This document shows positions 18,889-26,729 of a stretch of 64,000 nt of DNA, in pieces (the first letter of the stretch is position 1; every line of letters begins with the position of its first letter). The notes beneath the pieces were generated by a model that was not told the DNA's origin, did not search any database, and saw only the letters and a program-made list of their open reading frames with translations. The position numbers and the translations under genes are program-made. Where the stretch lies: positions 104,268-168,267 of the forward strand of contig BGOM01000010.1 of assembly GCA_003569245.1 (NCBI GenBank), given 5' to 3'. This DNA is from Opitutia bacterium. Its GTDB lineage: Bacteria > Verrucomicrobiota > Verrucomicrobiia > Opitutales > UBA953.

Positions 18889-19548
18889 ATGAAGCGTACC
18901 GTCCTCATCCACTCCGGCGGGATGGACTCCACCGTGCTCCTGGCCCACCTCGTGGCCGAGGGCAGGGAAGTGCACGCGCTCTCCGTCGACTACGGTCAGC
19001 GGCATCGTCGCGAACTCGCCGCCGCCGCCGAGCTGTGCGCCTATTACAAAGTGCCGCATCGCATCGCCGACCTCCGGGGCGTGACGTCGCTGTTCGGCGC
19101 CAATGCGCTCACCGACGCCCAGGTCGCGGTACCGGAAGGGCATTACGAGGAGGCCAGCATGAAGGCCACCGTCGTCCCGAACCGGAACATGCTGCTCATC
19201 GCGACCGCCGCCGCGTGGGCGATGTCGCTCAAGGCGTCCTCCGTCGCCTATGGCGCGCACGGCGGCGACCATGCCATCTACCCGGACTGTCGCCCGGCCT
19301 TCGCCGACGCGTTGGACCAGGCCATCCGCCTCGCCGATTGGCACGAAGTCTCGCTGGAGCGCCCGTTCGTCGGCTGGGATAAGACCGCGATCGTGCGCCG
19401 CGGCGTCGAGCTCGGCGTCCCGTTCGCGCTCACCTGGTCGTGCTACGTCGGGGGCGACCGGCACTGCGGTCGTTGCGGGACCTGCGTCGAGCGTAAGGAA
19501 GCGTTCGCCCGGGCGGGCGTCCCGGATCCCACGGACTACGTCGCCTGA
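18889..19548 (+). CDS. queC: 7-cyano-7-deazaguanine synthase QueC
   Basis: ATP-dependent enzyme turning 7-carboxy-7-deazaguanine into preQ0 on the queuosine path. PP-loop [10 protein letters not shown] at 9-18, [38 protein letters not shown], and a C-terminal zinc site with four Cys in [15 protein letters not shown]. 219 residues, normal length. queD and queE lie 1.7-2.8 kb downstream on the same strand, separated by two unrelated-looking envelope genes. Confidence 0.97.
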   Translation: MKRTVLIHSGGMDSTVLLAHLVAEGREVHALSVDYGQRHRRELAAAAELCAYYKVPHRIADLRGVTSLFGANALTDAQVAVPEGHYEEASMKATVVPNRNMLLIATAAAWAMSLKASSVAYGAHGGDHAIYPDCRPAFADALDQAIRLADWHEVSLERPFVGWDKTAIVRRGVELGVPFALTWSCYVGGDRHCGRCGTCVERKEAFARAGVPDPTDYVA

Positions 19549-19639
19549 GCGCTTATCCCGACGATTAGCCGGAGTAAGAATCGCCCCCGTCCCGTCGAGC
19601 GCGCTTGCCTCGCAAGACGCGCAAAACTTACATCGCGAC

Positions 19640-20038
19640 GTGTCCCGGAAGTTCCATCGCCCGCTCGCCTGGCTGACGCTGTTCGCCTGGCTGTCGGCGT
19701 CGGGTCTTTCCTGGGATGCGCTGCAGGTCTTCGCCTGGGCGAAGATGTCCGTGGATAATGCCCGCGAGGCTTCGCTCGGCGCGGCCGTCGGTAAGGCCAT
19801 GACCGATGCCCCTTGTCCGCTTTGCGTCGCGGCGCAGGAAGGTCGTAAGCAGTCCGAGCAGTCGCCGCCCGCCGGTCAGGAACTTGCCAAGGCCAAGGTC
19901 AAGGCGCCGACCACCCTCTGGGAACTCGGCACGCGCTCGCCGGCGGTCGTCCGCTCCGGTCATGGGCGACCCGACGATGTTTACGCGGAGGTGCGCCCGT
20001 CCGAGGTGCCGGTGCCGCCCCCGCGCGTGCTGGGCTGA
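19640..20038 (+). CDS. Small exported protein with CPLC motif, unknown
   Basis: Read from a GTG at 19640, 132 residues: a basic start then a hydrophobic segment (PLAWLTLFAWLSASGLSW), followed by a soluble part with APCPLCVAAQEG and a Lys/Pro-rich tail. The layout resembles small DUF2946-like envelope proteins with a CPxC motif, but the match is weak and made by eye. It directly precedes a beta-barrel gene whose product has a CPCGC motif, so the two may work together. Start uncertain. Confidence 0.55.
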   Translation: MSRKFHRPLAWLTLFAWLSASGLSWDALQVFAWAKMSVDNAREASLGAAVGKAMTDAPCPLCVAAQEGRKQSEQSPPAGQELAKAKVKAPTTLWELGTRSPAVVRSGHGRPDDVYAEVRPSEVPVPPPRVLG

Positions 20039-20169
20039 TCACCGTCGCGGGCTGCGGTTCGTTCGGCTCGCACGTGGCATCCCTTCACCCTCCTCGCGTC
20101 CATCGACGCGACCCGTCGCTGGCGCAGGCCGCCACCCCTGCGTCGGCGGCACCATCAAGCACCTCCCTC

Positions 20170-21099
20170 ATGAAATTCTCCTCCCTCGCGGAGCGCACCC
20201 CGCGGGTCGCTCTGCTCTCCCTCCTCGCCCTCGGCGCCTACACCGGTGCCCGGGCCTGCCCGTGCGGCTGCGTCCGGGTGCCGGTCGATAACCTGGCCGA
20301 CCGCCCGGCGGCCTTGGCCGGCGCCTACACCTTGGACGTCCGTTATGACGCCATCAACCAGGACGAGCGCGACAACGGCGCCCATCCCCATTTCACCGCC
20401 CGGCATCACAACGTCACGGCCACGGTCGAAACCAGTCTGCTCGGCGTGGACTGGTACCTCGTCGTCCCGCGCATCGACCGGACGATCGCCACCGCCTCCG
20501 CCAGCGGCAAGGCCGTGGGCCTCGGCGACGTTGCCGTCGGCTCACGTTTCCAGGTCGGTGATTACCGCCTGATCGCGGGCGTCAAGCTGCCGACCGGCGC
20601 CGATGACCTCGCCTTGGTCGCACCGCGCCGCTACCTGCAGCCCGGCTCGGGCTCCACCGATGTCTTGCTCGGCGTCCGGCGCGACTATGCCGCGCCCGCC
20701 GGTGCGCCGTCGTTCTTCTGGCAGCTGTCCGCGCAGGCTCCGGTGACGTACGACGAGAACTTCCGCCCCGGCTCGTCCTTCACGGGTACGGCCGGATTGA
20801 AGGTGCCGCTCTCCGGCCCGCTGGCGTTATCGATCCAGGGCACGGCGATCCGGCAGTTCCGGGACCATAACTCCATGGCGACCGTCGATGCCTCCTACGG
20901 GGCGGATAACGAGAGCGCGGTATTCTCCACCCACCTGGCCGCCGGTCTCATCTACCAGGTGGGCGCGACGAGCAGCCTTTACGTCTATTACAGCACCGTG
21001 CTCAATGTGGTGAACAAGGTGCAGCAGGGCAACGGCACGGTGGTGAACCCGGTGCACGCCGCGGACGTGCTGTCGGTCGGTTTCAACCACCGCTTCTGA
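20170..21099 (+). CDS. Predicted outer-membrane beta-barrel protein with N-terminal CPCGC
   Basis: 309 residues with a signal peptide (MKFSSL to ARA) and then ACPCGCVRVPVDNL, a cysteine trio at the mature N terminus. The rest is a run of alternating amphipathic strands (YTLDVRYDAI, VTATVETSLLGVDWYLVVPR, GVKLPTGADDL, LSVGFNHRF) ending in Phe, the standard beta-barrel closing signal. It resembles transporter-like barrels of the phenol-degradation (MetA-type) porin group in layout, but substrate is unknown. A strong terminator follows 25 bases after the stop. Confidence 0.75.
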   Translation: MKFSSLAERTPRVALLSLLALGAYTGARACPCGCVRVPVDNLADRPAALAGAYTLDVRYDAINQDERDNGAHPHFTARHHNVTATVETSLLGVDWYLVVPRIDRTIATASASGKAVGLGDVAVGSRFQVGDYRLIAGVKLPTGADDLALVAPRRYLQPGSGSTDVLLGVRRDYAAPAGAPSFFWQLSAQAPVTYDENFRPGSSFTGTAGLKVPLSGPLALSIQGTAIRQFRDHNSMATVDASYGADNESAVFSTHLAAGLIYQVGATSSLYVYYSTVLNVVNKVQQGNGTVVNPVHAADVLSVGFNHRF

Positions 21100-21124
21100 T
21101 CTTCCGCCAGCCTGCCCGCCATCG

Positions 21125-21162
21125 GAGGCCGCCCGCACCTGGATGCGGACGGCCTCTTTTTT
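21125..21162 (+). terminator. Rho-independent terminator after the beta-barrel gene
   Basis: 13-bp arms (GAGGCCGCCCGCA / TGCGGACGGCCTC, one mismatch), 6-base loop and six T residues. It separates the envelope gene pair from queD. Confidence 0.92.
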
Positions 21163-21235
21163 GGCCTTTTCCAAAGGGCCGGGGCCGCATCTTCCTTGCG
21201 ACCCGGGCCGGCCTCGGTCTATCTCGGCCTGTCCC

Positions 21236-21670
21236 ATGTTCACCTGCAGCAAGACCTACCGCGACATCCCGTTCGCCCATCGGCAGCATCGCCATGAGGG
21301 TCACTGCTCGTTCCTGCACGGGCACAATTGGGCGATCGAGATCGAGTTCGGTTGCCGGGAGCTCGACGAGCGTGGGTTCGTCGTCGACTTCGGCGGGCTC
21401 GGTTTCCTCAAGACCTGGATTGCCGATCACCTCGACCACGCGTGCCTGTTCGCCAAGTCGGATCCGGTCCGCGAGCAGCTGCTCAAGGACTACCCGAAGC
21501 TCTTCCGTCCGCTGGTCATCGACTCCGTTTCCACCGAAGGCATCGCGAAGTTCCTGTTCGAGACTTTCGATCCGATGGTGCGCCGCGAGACCGGTGGTCG
21601 CGCCTGGGTCCGCCAGATCATCCTCCACGAGGACACCAAGAACGTCGCCCGGTACCTGCCGGACGCCTGA
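21236..21670 (+). CDS. queD: 6-carboxy-5,6,7,8-tetrahydropterin synthase QueD
   Basis: Makes 6-carboxy-tetrahydropterin from 7,8-dihydroneopterin triphosphate, the second queuosine step. 144 residues. The zinc and nucleophile residues are in FAHRQHRHEGHCSFLHGHNW (Cys about 24, HGH at 28-30), followed by GFVVDFGGLGFLK and LDHACLF. Its stop is 4 bases before queE, so the two are one unit. Confidence 0.95.
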   Translation: MFTCSKTYRDIPFAHRQHRHEGHCSFLHGHNWAIEIEFGCRELDERGFVVDFGGLGFLKTWIADHLDHACLFAKSDPVREQLLKDYPKLFRPLVIDSVSTEGIAKFLFETFDPMVRRETGGRAWVRQIILHEDTKNVARYLPDA

Positions 21671-21674
21671 GCGG

Positions 21675-22358
21675 ATGGCCGATCTCTACCCGGTCAACGA
21701 GACGTTCCTCAGCTGGCAAGGGGAGGGCGTCCATCTCGGCCGTAAGGCCTTCTTCATCCGTCTGCAGGGCTGCCCGGTCAAATGCGCATGGTGCGATTCG
21801 GCCTCCACCTGGCACCCCCAGCACGTCCCGAAGGACCTCCGCCGGGCGTCGGCCGCGGAGCTGGCGGCCGAGGCCGCCGTCGCCCGCCCCGAATTCGTCG
21901 TCCTGACCGGGGGCGAGCCCTGCATCCACGACCTCACTCCCTTGGTCGCCGCCCTCAGGGACGTCGGCTTATCCGCCCACCTCGAGACCTGTGGTGCTTA
22001 CCCCATCGCCGAGGGCCTGGCATGGGTGACTCTCAGTCCCAAATGGGCCAAACCGCCCCTGCCGGCCTCCCTGTTGCGGGCCGACGAGGTCAAACTCATC
22101 GTCGAAACGGCGGAGAGCATCGCCCGGTGGACCGAGGCCGTGGGGGGCGTCTGGGCTAGCCGGCACGTCTGGCTGCATCCTGAGTGGTCCCAGCGGGCCC
22201 AACCCGAGGTTCTCCGAGCCATCACCGACCACGTTAAGGCCCAGGGGGCGCCTTTCCGCGCCGGCTGGCAGGTCCATAAACCCTACGCGGCTGACAGCCT
22301 GGACCAGAGGGCCCGTCCGCCGGCGCCTTTGGGCGGCGATCCGGGCAAAGGTTTCTAG
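21675..22358 (+). CDS. queE: 7-carboxy-7-deazaguanine synthase QueE
   Basis: Radical SAM enzyme converting 6-carboxy-tetrahydropterin to 7-carboxy-7-deazaguanine. The N terminus VNETFLSWQGEGVHLGRKAF is typical, the iron-sulfur cysteines are in GCPVKCAWCDS (Cys 33, 37, 40), then VLTGGEPCIHDL and LETCGAYPIAEGLAWVTLSPK. 227 residues, normal. Completes queC-queD-queE here, so preQ0 synthesis is encoded apart from GTP cyclohydrolase. Confidence 0.95.
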   Translation: MADLYPVNETFLSWQGEGVHLGRKAFFIRLQGCPVKCAWCDSASTWHPQHVPKDLRRASAAELAAEAAVARPEFVVLTGGEPCIHDLTPLVAALRDVGLSAHLETCGAYPIAEGLAWVTLSPKWAKPPLPASLLRADEVKLIVETAESIARWTEAVGGVWASRHVWLHPEWSQRAQPEVLRAITDHVKAQGAPFRAGWQVHKPYAADSLDQRARPPAPLGGDPGKGF

Positions 22359-22467
22359 GTCCGGAGGGGGAGGGGAGGCCATCCCTTAGGGCGGGGCGGG
22401 TGACTATCTTTCGATCGTTCGCTTTTTTGCTTCACAACGGGGGCGAACCCTCATTCAAAACGGACTC

Positions 22468-23625
22468 ATGACCCGCCACGCTGTGCTCGCCCTGGAAGAC
22501 GGAACGATTCTTCGGGGGAGGGCTTTCGGGGCGACCGCGACGCTCTGCGGGGAAGCGGTCTTCAACACGAGCCTCACCGGCTATCAGGAAATCCTGACCG
22601 ACCCTTCCTACTTCGGCCAGATCGTCACGATGACCGCGCCGCAGATCGGCAACTACGGTGTCAACGAGGAGGACCTCGAGTCCGCCCGTCCGCACGTCGC
22701 CGGCTTCGTCGTCCGCGAACTGTCGCCGATCGTCTCCAACTGGCGCGCCACCACCGACCTCGGGACCTGGCTGCAGAAGTACGGCATCCCCGGCATCGAG
22801 GGCGTCGATACCCGCTTCCTGACCAAGAAGCTGCGCGTCGCCGGCGTCATGAAGGCCTGCCTTTCAACCGAGGGTCTGTCCGACGAGGAAGCACTCAAGC
22901 GCGCCCGCGCCTGGACCGGCACCGTCGGCGCTGATTTCGTCCAGGATGTCACCTGCAAGGCCCCCTACCACTACAACCCGAAGCCCGCCGACTGCGAGGC
23001 CTTCACCGTGGTCGGGACCCACCTCAACAAGCCGAAGAACCGCCCCGTCCGCTACAAGCTCGCGGCCTTCGATTTCGGCGCCAAGACCTCGATCTTCCGC
23101 CGCCTCGTCGCGTCCGGCTTCGATGTCCATGTCTTCCCGGCCCGCACCACCGCCGCCGAGATCCGCGCCTTCCAGCCCGACGCCGTCTTCCTGTCCAACG
23201 GTCCCGGCGACCCCGCCGCGCTCAAGTACGCCCACGAGTCTGTCGCCGACCTGATCAAGACCTTCCCGGTCTTCGGCATCTGCCTCGGGCATCAGATCAT
23301 CACGCACGCCATCGGCGCTTCCACGTACAAGCTGAAGTTCGGTCATCGCGGCGGCAACCAGCCCGTCAAGAACAGCGAGGTCGACCGCGTGTCGATCACC
23401 GCGCAGAACCACGGCTTCGCCTCGAAGGCCGACGAGCTCGCCCGCTGCGGCGCGGTCGTGACCGAGGTGAACATGAACGACGGCACGGTGTCCGGCCTGC
23501 GGCTCAAGGATAAGCCGGTGTTCTCCGTCCAGTACCACCCCGAGGCCGGCCCTGGTCCCAATGACGCCGATGTCCTTTTCGACCGGTTCTACGACCTCGT
23601 CGCCAAGGCCAAGGGTGCGAAGTGA
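22468..23625 (+). CDS. carA: Carbamoyl-phosphate synthase small subunit
   Basis: Glutaminase subunit of carbamoyl-phosphate synthase, feeding pyrimidines and arginine. 385 residues: N-terminal CarA domain ([34 protein letters not shown]), then the class I amidotransferase domain with Cys in [10 protein letters not shown], the [12 protein letters not shown] segment and His/Glu in [11 protein letters not shown]. 109 bases of non-coding DNA precede it, so it likely has its own promoter. carB is not in the window. Confidence 0.97.
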   Translation: MTRHAVLALEDGTILRGRAFGATATLCGEAVFNTSLTGYQEILTDPSYFGQIVTMTAPQIGNYGVNEEDLESARPHVAGFVVRELSPIVSNWRATTDLGTWLQKYGIPGIEGVDTRFLTKKLRVAGVMKACLSTEGLSDEEALKRARAWTGTVGADFVQDVTCKAPYHYNPKPADCEAFTVVGTHLNKPKNRPVRYKLAAFDFGAKTSIFRRLVASGFDVHVFPARTTAAEIRAFQPDAVFLSNGPGDPAALKYAHESVADLIKTFPVFGICLGHQIITHAIGASTYKLKFGHRGGNQPVKNSEVDRVSITAQNHGFASKADELARCGAVVTEVNMNDGTVSGLRLKDKPVFSVQYHPEAGPGPNDADVLFDRFYDLVAKAKGAK

Positions 23626-24148
23626 CCGCGGCTTCTTGGTCCTGGCGCTTTTGGCCGGTCTCTGGCTGACCGCAGGTTGCCTCGGTGGTTGTCGTTCGCT
23701 TCCGGCCGAGCCCGCGGATGCCTTGCGGTCGCTGATCGCCGCGGCGGCCGCCGGTGAACGGCCTGATCCGCATGCCTGGGTCGACCCCGCCGATCCGGCT
23801 CGTTCGGCCGCCTTCCTGCAGGTCGAGCAGTGGGTCAACGTGAACGCCGAGGCGGTCACGAATGTCCGCGCCGCGGGCTTGCCGGCGGAGCCCGGGCGCT
23901 TCTTCACCGTGTCGGCCGATGGGCGGGTCACCTACGTCATCGCCTGGGGCTGGCCCGGGGCGCAGTTGCGCACCAAGGCCCTGCGTCCCTTGCCCGGCGC
24001 GCGCGTCCGCATCCTCGGTTGGCCGGAAGAGCTCCGCTGGGAGCAGCTCGGCGCCGTGTGCGTGGTCGAGACCCCGCGGGAGCTGGCCGACGAGGAGAAC
24101 CACCCCTGCGAGCGCGCCTTCGTCTTCCGCTTCGAGGCCCCGCGCTGA
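23615..24148 (+). CDS. Predicted lipoprotein, unknown
   Basis: Read from the GTG at 23615, overlapping the carA end by 11 bases; 177 residues. The N terminus is a lipoprotein signal ([16 protein letters not shown]) with lipobox LTAGC, so the mature protein should be lipid-anchored in the envelope. The mature part contains [17 protein letters not shown] and [19 protein letters not shown]. No family recognised. Convergent with kup 6 bases away. Confidence 0.72.
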   Translation: MRSDRGFLVLALLAGLWLTAGCLGGCRSLPAEPADALRSLIAAAAAGERPDPHAWVDPADPARSAAFLQVEQWVNVNAEAVTNVRAAGLPAEPGRFFTVSADGRVTYVIAWGWPGAQLRTKALRPLPGARVRILGWPEELRWEQLGAVCVVETPRELADEENHPCERAFVFRFEAPR

Positions 24149-24154
24149 ACCCGC

Positions 24155-26200
24155 TCAGAGCTCGACCTGCATGCCGAGCTCGACGACGCGGCCGGGCGGC
24201 AGGTTGAAGTAGGCGGTGGCGGACAGGGAATTGCGGTTGAGCACCTCGAAGACCTTCTCCTGGACCGCGTTGAGGCTGAAGCCTGTCGTGGCGCGGACGA
24301 TCGTCTCGCGGCTGAGGAAGTAGGTCGTCTCCATCTCGTTCGGGCGGATGCCCAGCTGCTCGTAGGCGGCGTGCAGCACCGGGTAGATCGCCTGCTGTTC
24401 GCGGAAGCCGAAGCGGCCGGTGACCCGCAGCACCAGCGGGAACTCCTGCCGGCCGTCCACCTTGCAGAACTTCGCCGGGCGCGAGTCGAACTGCACCCGG
24501 TCCTTGGGCGGGACGATCGCGCGATCCTCGTCGACCTGCAGCGTGAGGACGATGATGTGGTCGTGCAGGGACTTGTTATGCTTGAGGTTGTGCGCGAGCG
24601 CCATCGGCACCGAGCGGGTGTTGCCCGCCAGGTAGATGGCCGTGCCGCGGACGCGGCTGAGCTTGCCGGCGAGGAAGCGGTCCTCGACGCTGTCGATGAA
24701 CGAGTTGAACTCCTCGGCCGTCTCCGTCTCGGCCAGCTTGCGCTTCATCTCGATGCGGCCTTTGTTCCAGGTCGACATCAGGTAGTACACGAGGAAGCCG
24801 GCGGCGAGCGGCAGCCAGCCGCTGTCCAGGATCTTCGGGATGTTGGAGGAGACGAAGATCACCTCGAGGACGATGACGGGCGCGACGAAGACGTAGGCGG
24901 TGACCGAGGGGATGTTGAAGCGGCGCCGAAGGTACTGGCCGAAGAGGATCGTGGTGACCAGCATGGTCAGGCTCACCGCGATGCCGTAGGCGCTGGCGAG
25001 GTGCCCCGATGACTTGTACTGCAGGACCAGGTAGATCGAGCCGATCATCAGCAGCCAGTTGATGATCGGGATGTAGATCTGGCCGGATTCCTCGTCGGAG
25101 GTGCGCTCGATGCGCATCCGGGGCAGGTAGTTCAGCTGGATCGCCTGCATGGTCGTGGAGAACGCACCCGAGATCAGCGCCTGGGAGGCGATGATGGCCG
25201 CGAGCGTGGCGATGATGACCAGCGGAATCTGCGCCCAGGTCGGTGCCATGTTGAAGAACGGGTTGAACGTGTGGGCGAAGCTGTCGATGGGCTGGGCCAG
25301 CGCCCAGGCACCCTGGCCCAGGTAATTGAGGATGAGCGCCGGGAAGACGACCAGGTACCAGCCCGCCCGGATGGGCTTCTGGCCGAAATGCCCCATGTCC
25401 GCGTAGAGCGCCTCGGCCCCGGTGACGGAGAGGAAGACGGCGCTGAGGATGATCATCGCCAGCCCGGGGTGATCGAGGACGAAGCCGATGGATTGGCGCG
25501 GGTCGAAGGCATGGACGATGACCGAGGCTTGCTCCGCATGGCTGACGAGCGAGCCGATGCCGCTGGCGGCGATGCAGGCGAACCAGAGCAGGGTGATGGG
25601 GCCGAAATACATGCCGACCCGTCCCGAGCCGCGTTTCTGCAGGGTGAAGATGCCGACCAGGATGAAGACGGCGGCGGCCGGGATGAAGATGGTCAGGAAG
25701 TGCTCCGACAGGGGCCCGTGGAGGCTTTCATTGGCCTCCTTGATGCCTTCCAGCGCCGAAAGGACCGAGATGGCGGGGGTGATGACGCCGTCGCCGAACA
25801 GCAGGGCGGTGCCGAAGACCCCGAGAAGCACGAGGATGCTCCGGTGCTTGCGTTTGCGTTGCTCGGCGTCCTGCGGGGAGGCCAGCGAGACCAGGGTCAT
25901 GATCCCGCCTTCGCCGTCCTCGTTCGCCTCCATGATGAAGAGCACGTACTTGACCGTCACGACGCAGATCAGCGACCAGATGATCATCGAGACCGCGGGG
26001 ACGACCACCATCTCGACGGGGGCGCCTGCCTTGAGCCCGTAATTGAGGCATTCGCGGAACGCGTACAGGGGACTGGTGCCGATGTCGCCAAAGACCACCC
26101 CGAGGGCGGCGACCACGGCCGCCGCGGTCAACGGGCGCACGGGCGGGGAGGGCGGGGTCACGGAGCCGGACGGGGCCTGCTCCTGGGCGGTTTTGCTCAT
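24155..26200 (-). CDS. kup: Kup-family potassium transporter
   Basis: Low-affinity K+/H+ uptake protein of the inner membrane, 681 residues. N-terminal family signatures GVVFGDIGTSPLYAFRE and EANEDGEGGIMTLVSLA, VLLGVFGTALLFGDGVITPA, TGAEALYADMGHFGQKPIR, then about 12 membrane segments and a C-terminal soluble domain (SVPMALAHNLKHNKSLH). Alone on the - strand; its upstream region carries the AGTTATTCACAC element shared with lpxC. Confidence 0.96.
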   Translation of the reverse strand: MSKTAQEQAPSGSVTPPSPPVRPLTAAAVVAALGVVFGDIGTSPLYAFRECLNYGLKAGAPVEMVVVPAVSMIIWSLICVVTVKYVLFIMEANEDGEGGIMTLVSLASPQDAEQRKRKHRSILVLLGVFGTALLFGDGVITPAISVLSALEGIKEANESLHGPLSEHFLTIFIPAAAVFILVGIFTLQKRGSGRVGMYFGPITLLWFACIAASGIGSLVSHAEQASVIVHAFDPRQSIGFVLDHPGLAMIILSAVFLSVTGAEALYADMGHFGQKPIRAGWYLVVFPALILNYLGQGAWALAQPIDSFAHTFNPFFNMAPTWAQIPLVIIATLAAIIASQALISGAFSTTMQAIQLNYLPRMRIERTSDEESGQIYIPIINWLLMIGSIYLVLQYKSSGHLASAYGIAVSLTMLVTTILFGQYLRRRFNIPSVTAYVFVAPVIVLEVIFVSSNIPKILDSGWLPLAAGFLVYYLMSTWNKGRIEMKRKLAETETAEEFNSFIDSVEDRFLAGKLSRVRGTAIYLAGNTRSVPMALAHNLKHNKSLHDHIIVLTLQVDEDRAIVPPKDRVQFDSRPAKFCKVDGRQEFPLVLRVTGRFGFREQQAIYPVLHAAYEQLGIRPNEMETTYFLSRETIVRATTGFSLNAVQEKVFEVLNRNSLSATAYFNLPPGRVVELGMQVEL

Positions 26201-26204
26201 GTAG

Positions 26205-26216
26205 AGTTATTCACAC
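26205..26216 (+). promoter_or_regulatory. AGTTATTCACAC element before kup
   Basis: Exact 12-base copy of the element before lpxC, in the same orientation relative to the gene (GTGTGAATAACT, ending 4 bases before the kup ATG). Contains the DnaA-box match TTATTCACA at 26207-26215. Role unknown. Confidence 0.4.
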
Positions 26217-26331
26217 TACCCCTTTGACCGTCCTAATCAAAACAATCCCGCCCCCACCCGGGGCTTGCCTTTTTGTCCCCCAATTGCATTTCAAGGCATT
26301 CGGCCCCAAGACTTTCCAAACATACACAACA

Positions 26332-26706
26332 ATGATCAACATCCAAACCGTTATCTGTCAGATTCTTGCACAGGCTACGCCCCGCGGCCGCCCCCGCCGC
26401 CGCCGCTGCGCGACCCAAGGGGCGCCGGAACAGCCTGTGGATGCCGCTTGTCATGATGCTCCTCATGTTCGCCGGCATGTGGTTCCTGCTCATCGCCCCC
26501 AGCGTAAGCGTCAGAAGGAGATGGAGAAGCTGCAGAGCGAACTCGCCATCGGCGATAACGTCATCGCCGCCGGCGGTATCTATGGTCGCGTGGTCGCCAT
26601 CAAGGAGTCCCGCATCACGCTCGAACTCGAGGACGGTCGCCTGACGGTCCATAAGTCCGCCATCGCCGGCAAGGCCGACGACGCTTCCGCGATCGTCCAA
26701 GCCTAA
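26332..26706 (+). pseudogene. yajC: Preprotein translocase subunit YajC, frame-broken by two indels
   Basis: Small single-span partner of SecDF. The start is ATG 26332 (NIQTVICQILAQA). An extra base near the C run 26380-26383 moves to the frame holding PAAAPAAAAA and the membrane segment LWMPLVMMLLMFAGMWFLLI; a missing base in the C run 26496-26500 returns to the frame of QRKRQKEMEKLQ and GDNVIAAGGIYGRVVAI. Undoing both gives an unbroken protein of about 124 residues ending at 26706, normal for YajC. Lies directly before secDF. Sequence error is the likely cause. Confidence 0.85.
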
Positions 26707-26729
26707 CCCCTTACCAGCCTCCCTTTGTC

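Noticed and set aside
22359..22467. Riboswitch or attenuator before carA
   Set aside because: 109 bases with no convincing conserved fold or leader peptide; only an ordinary promoter region can be claimed.
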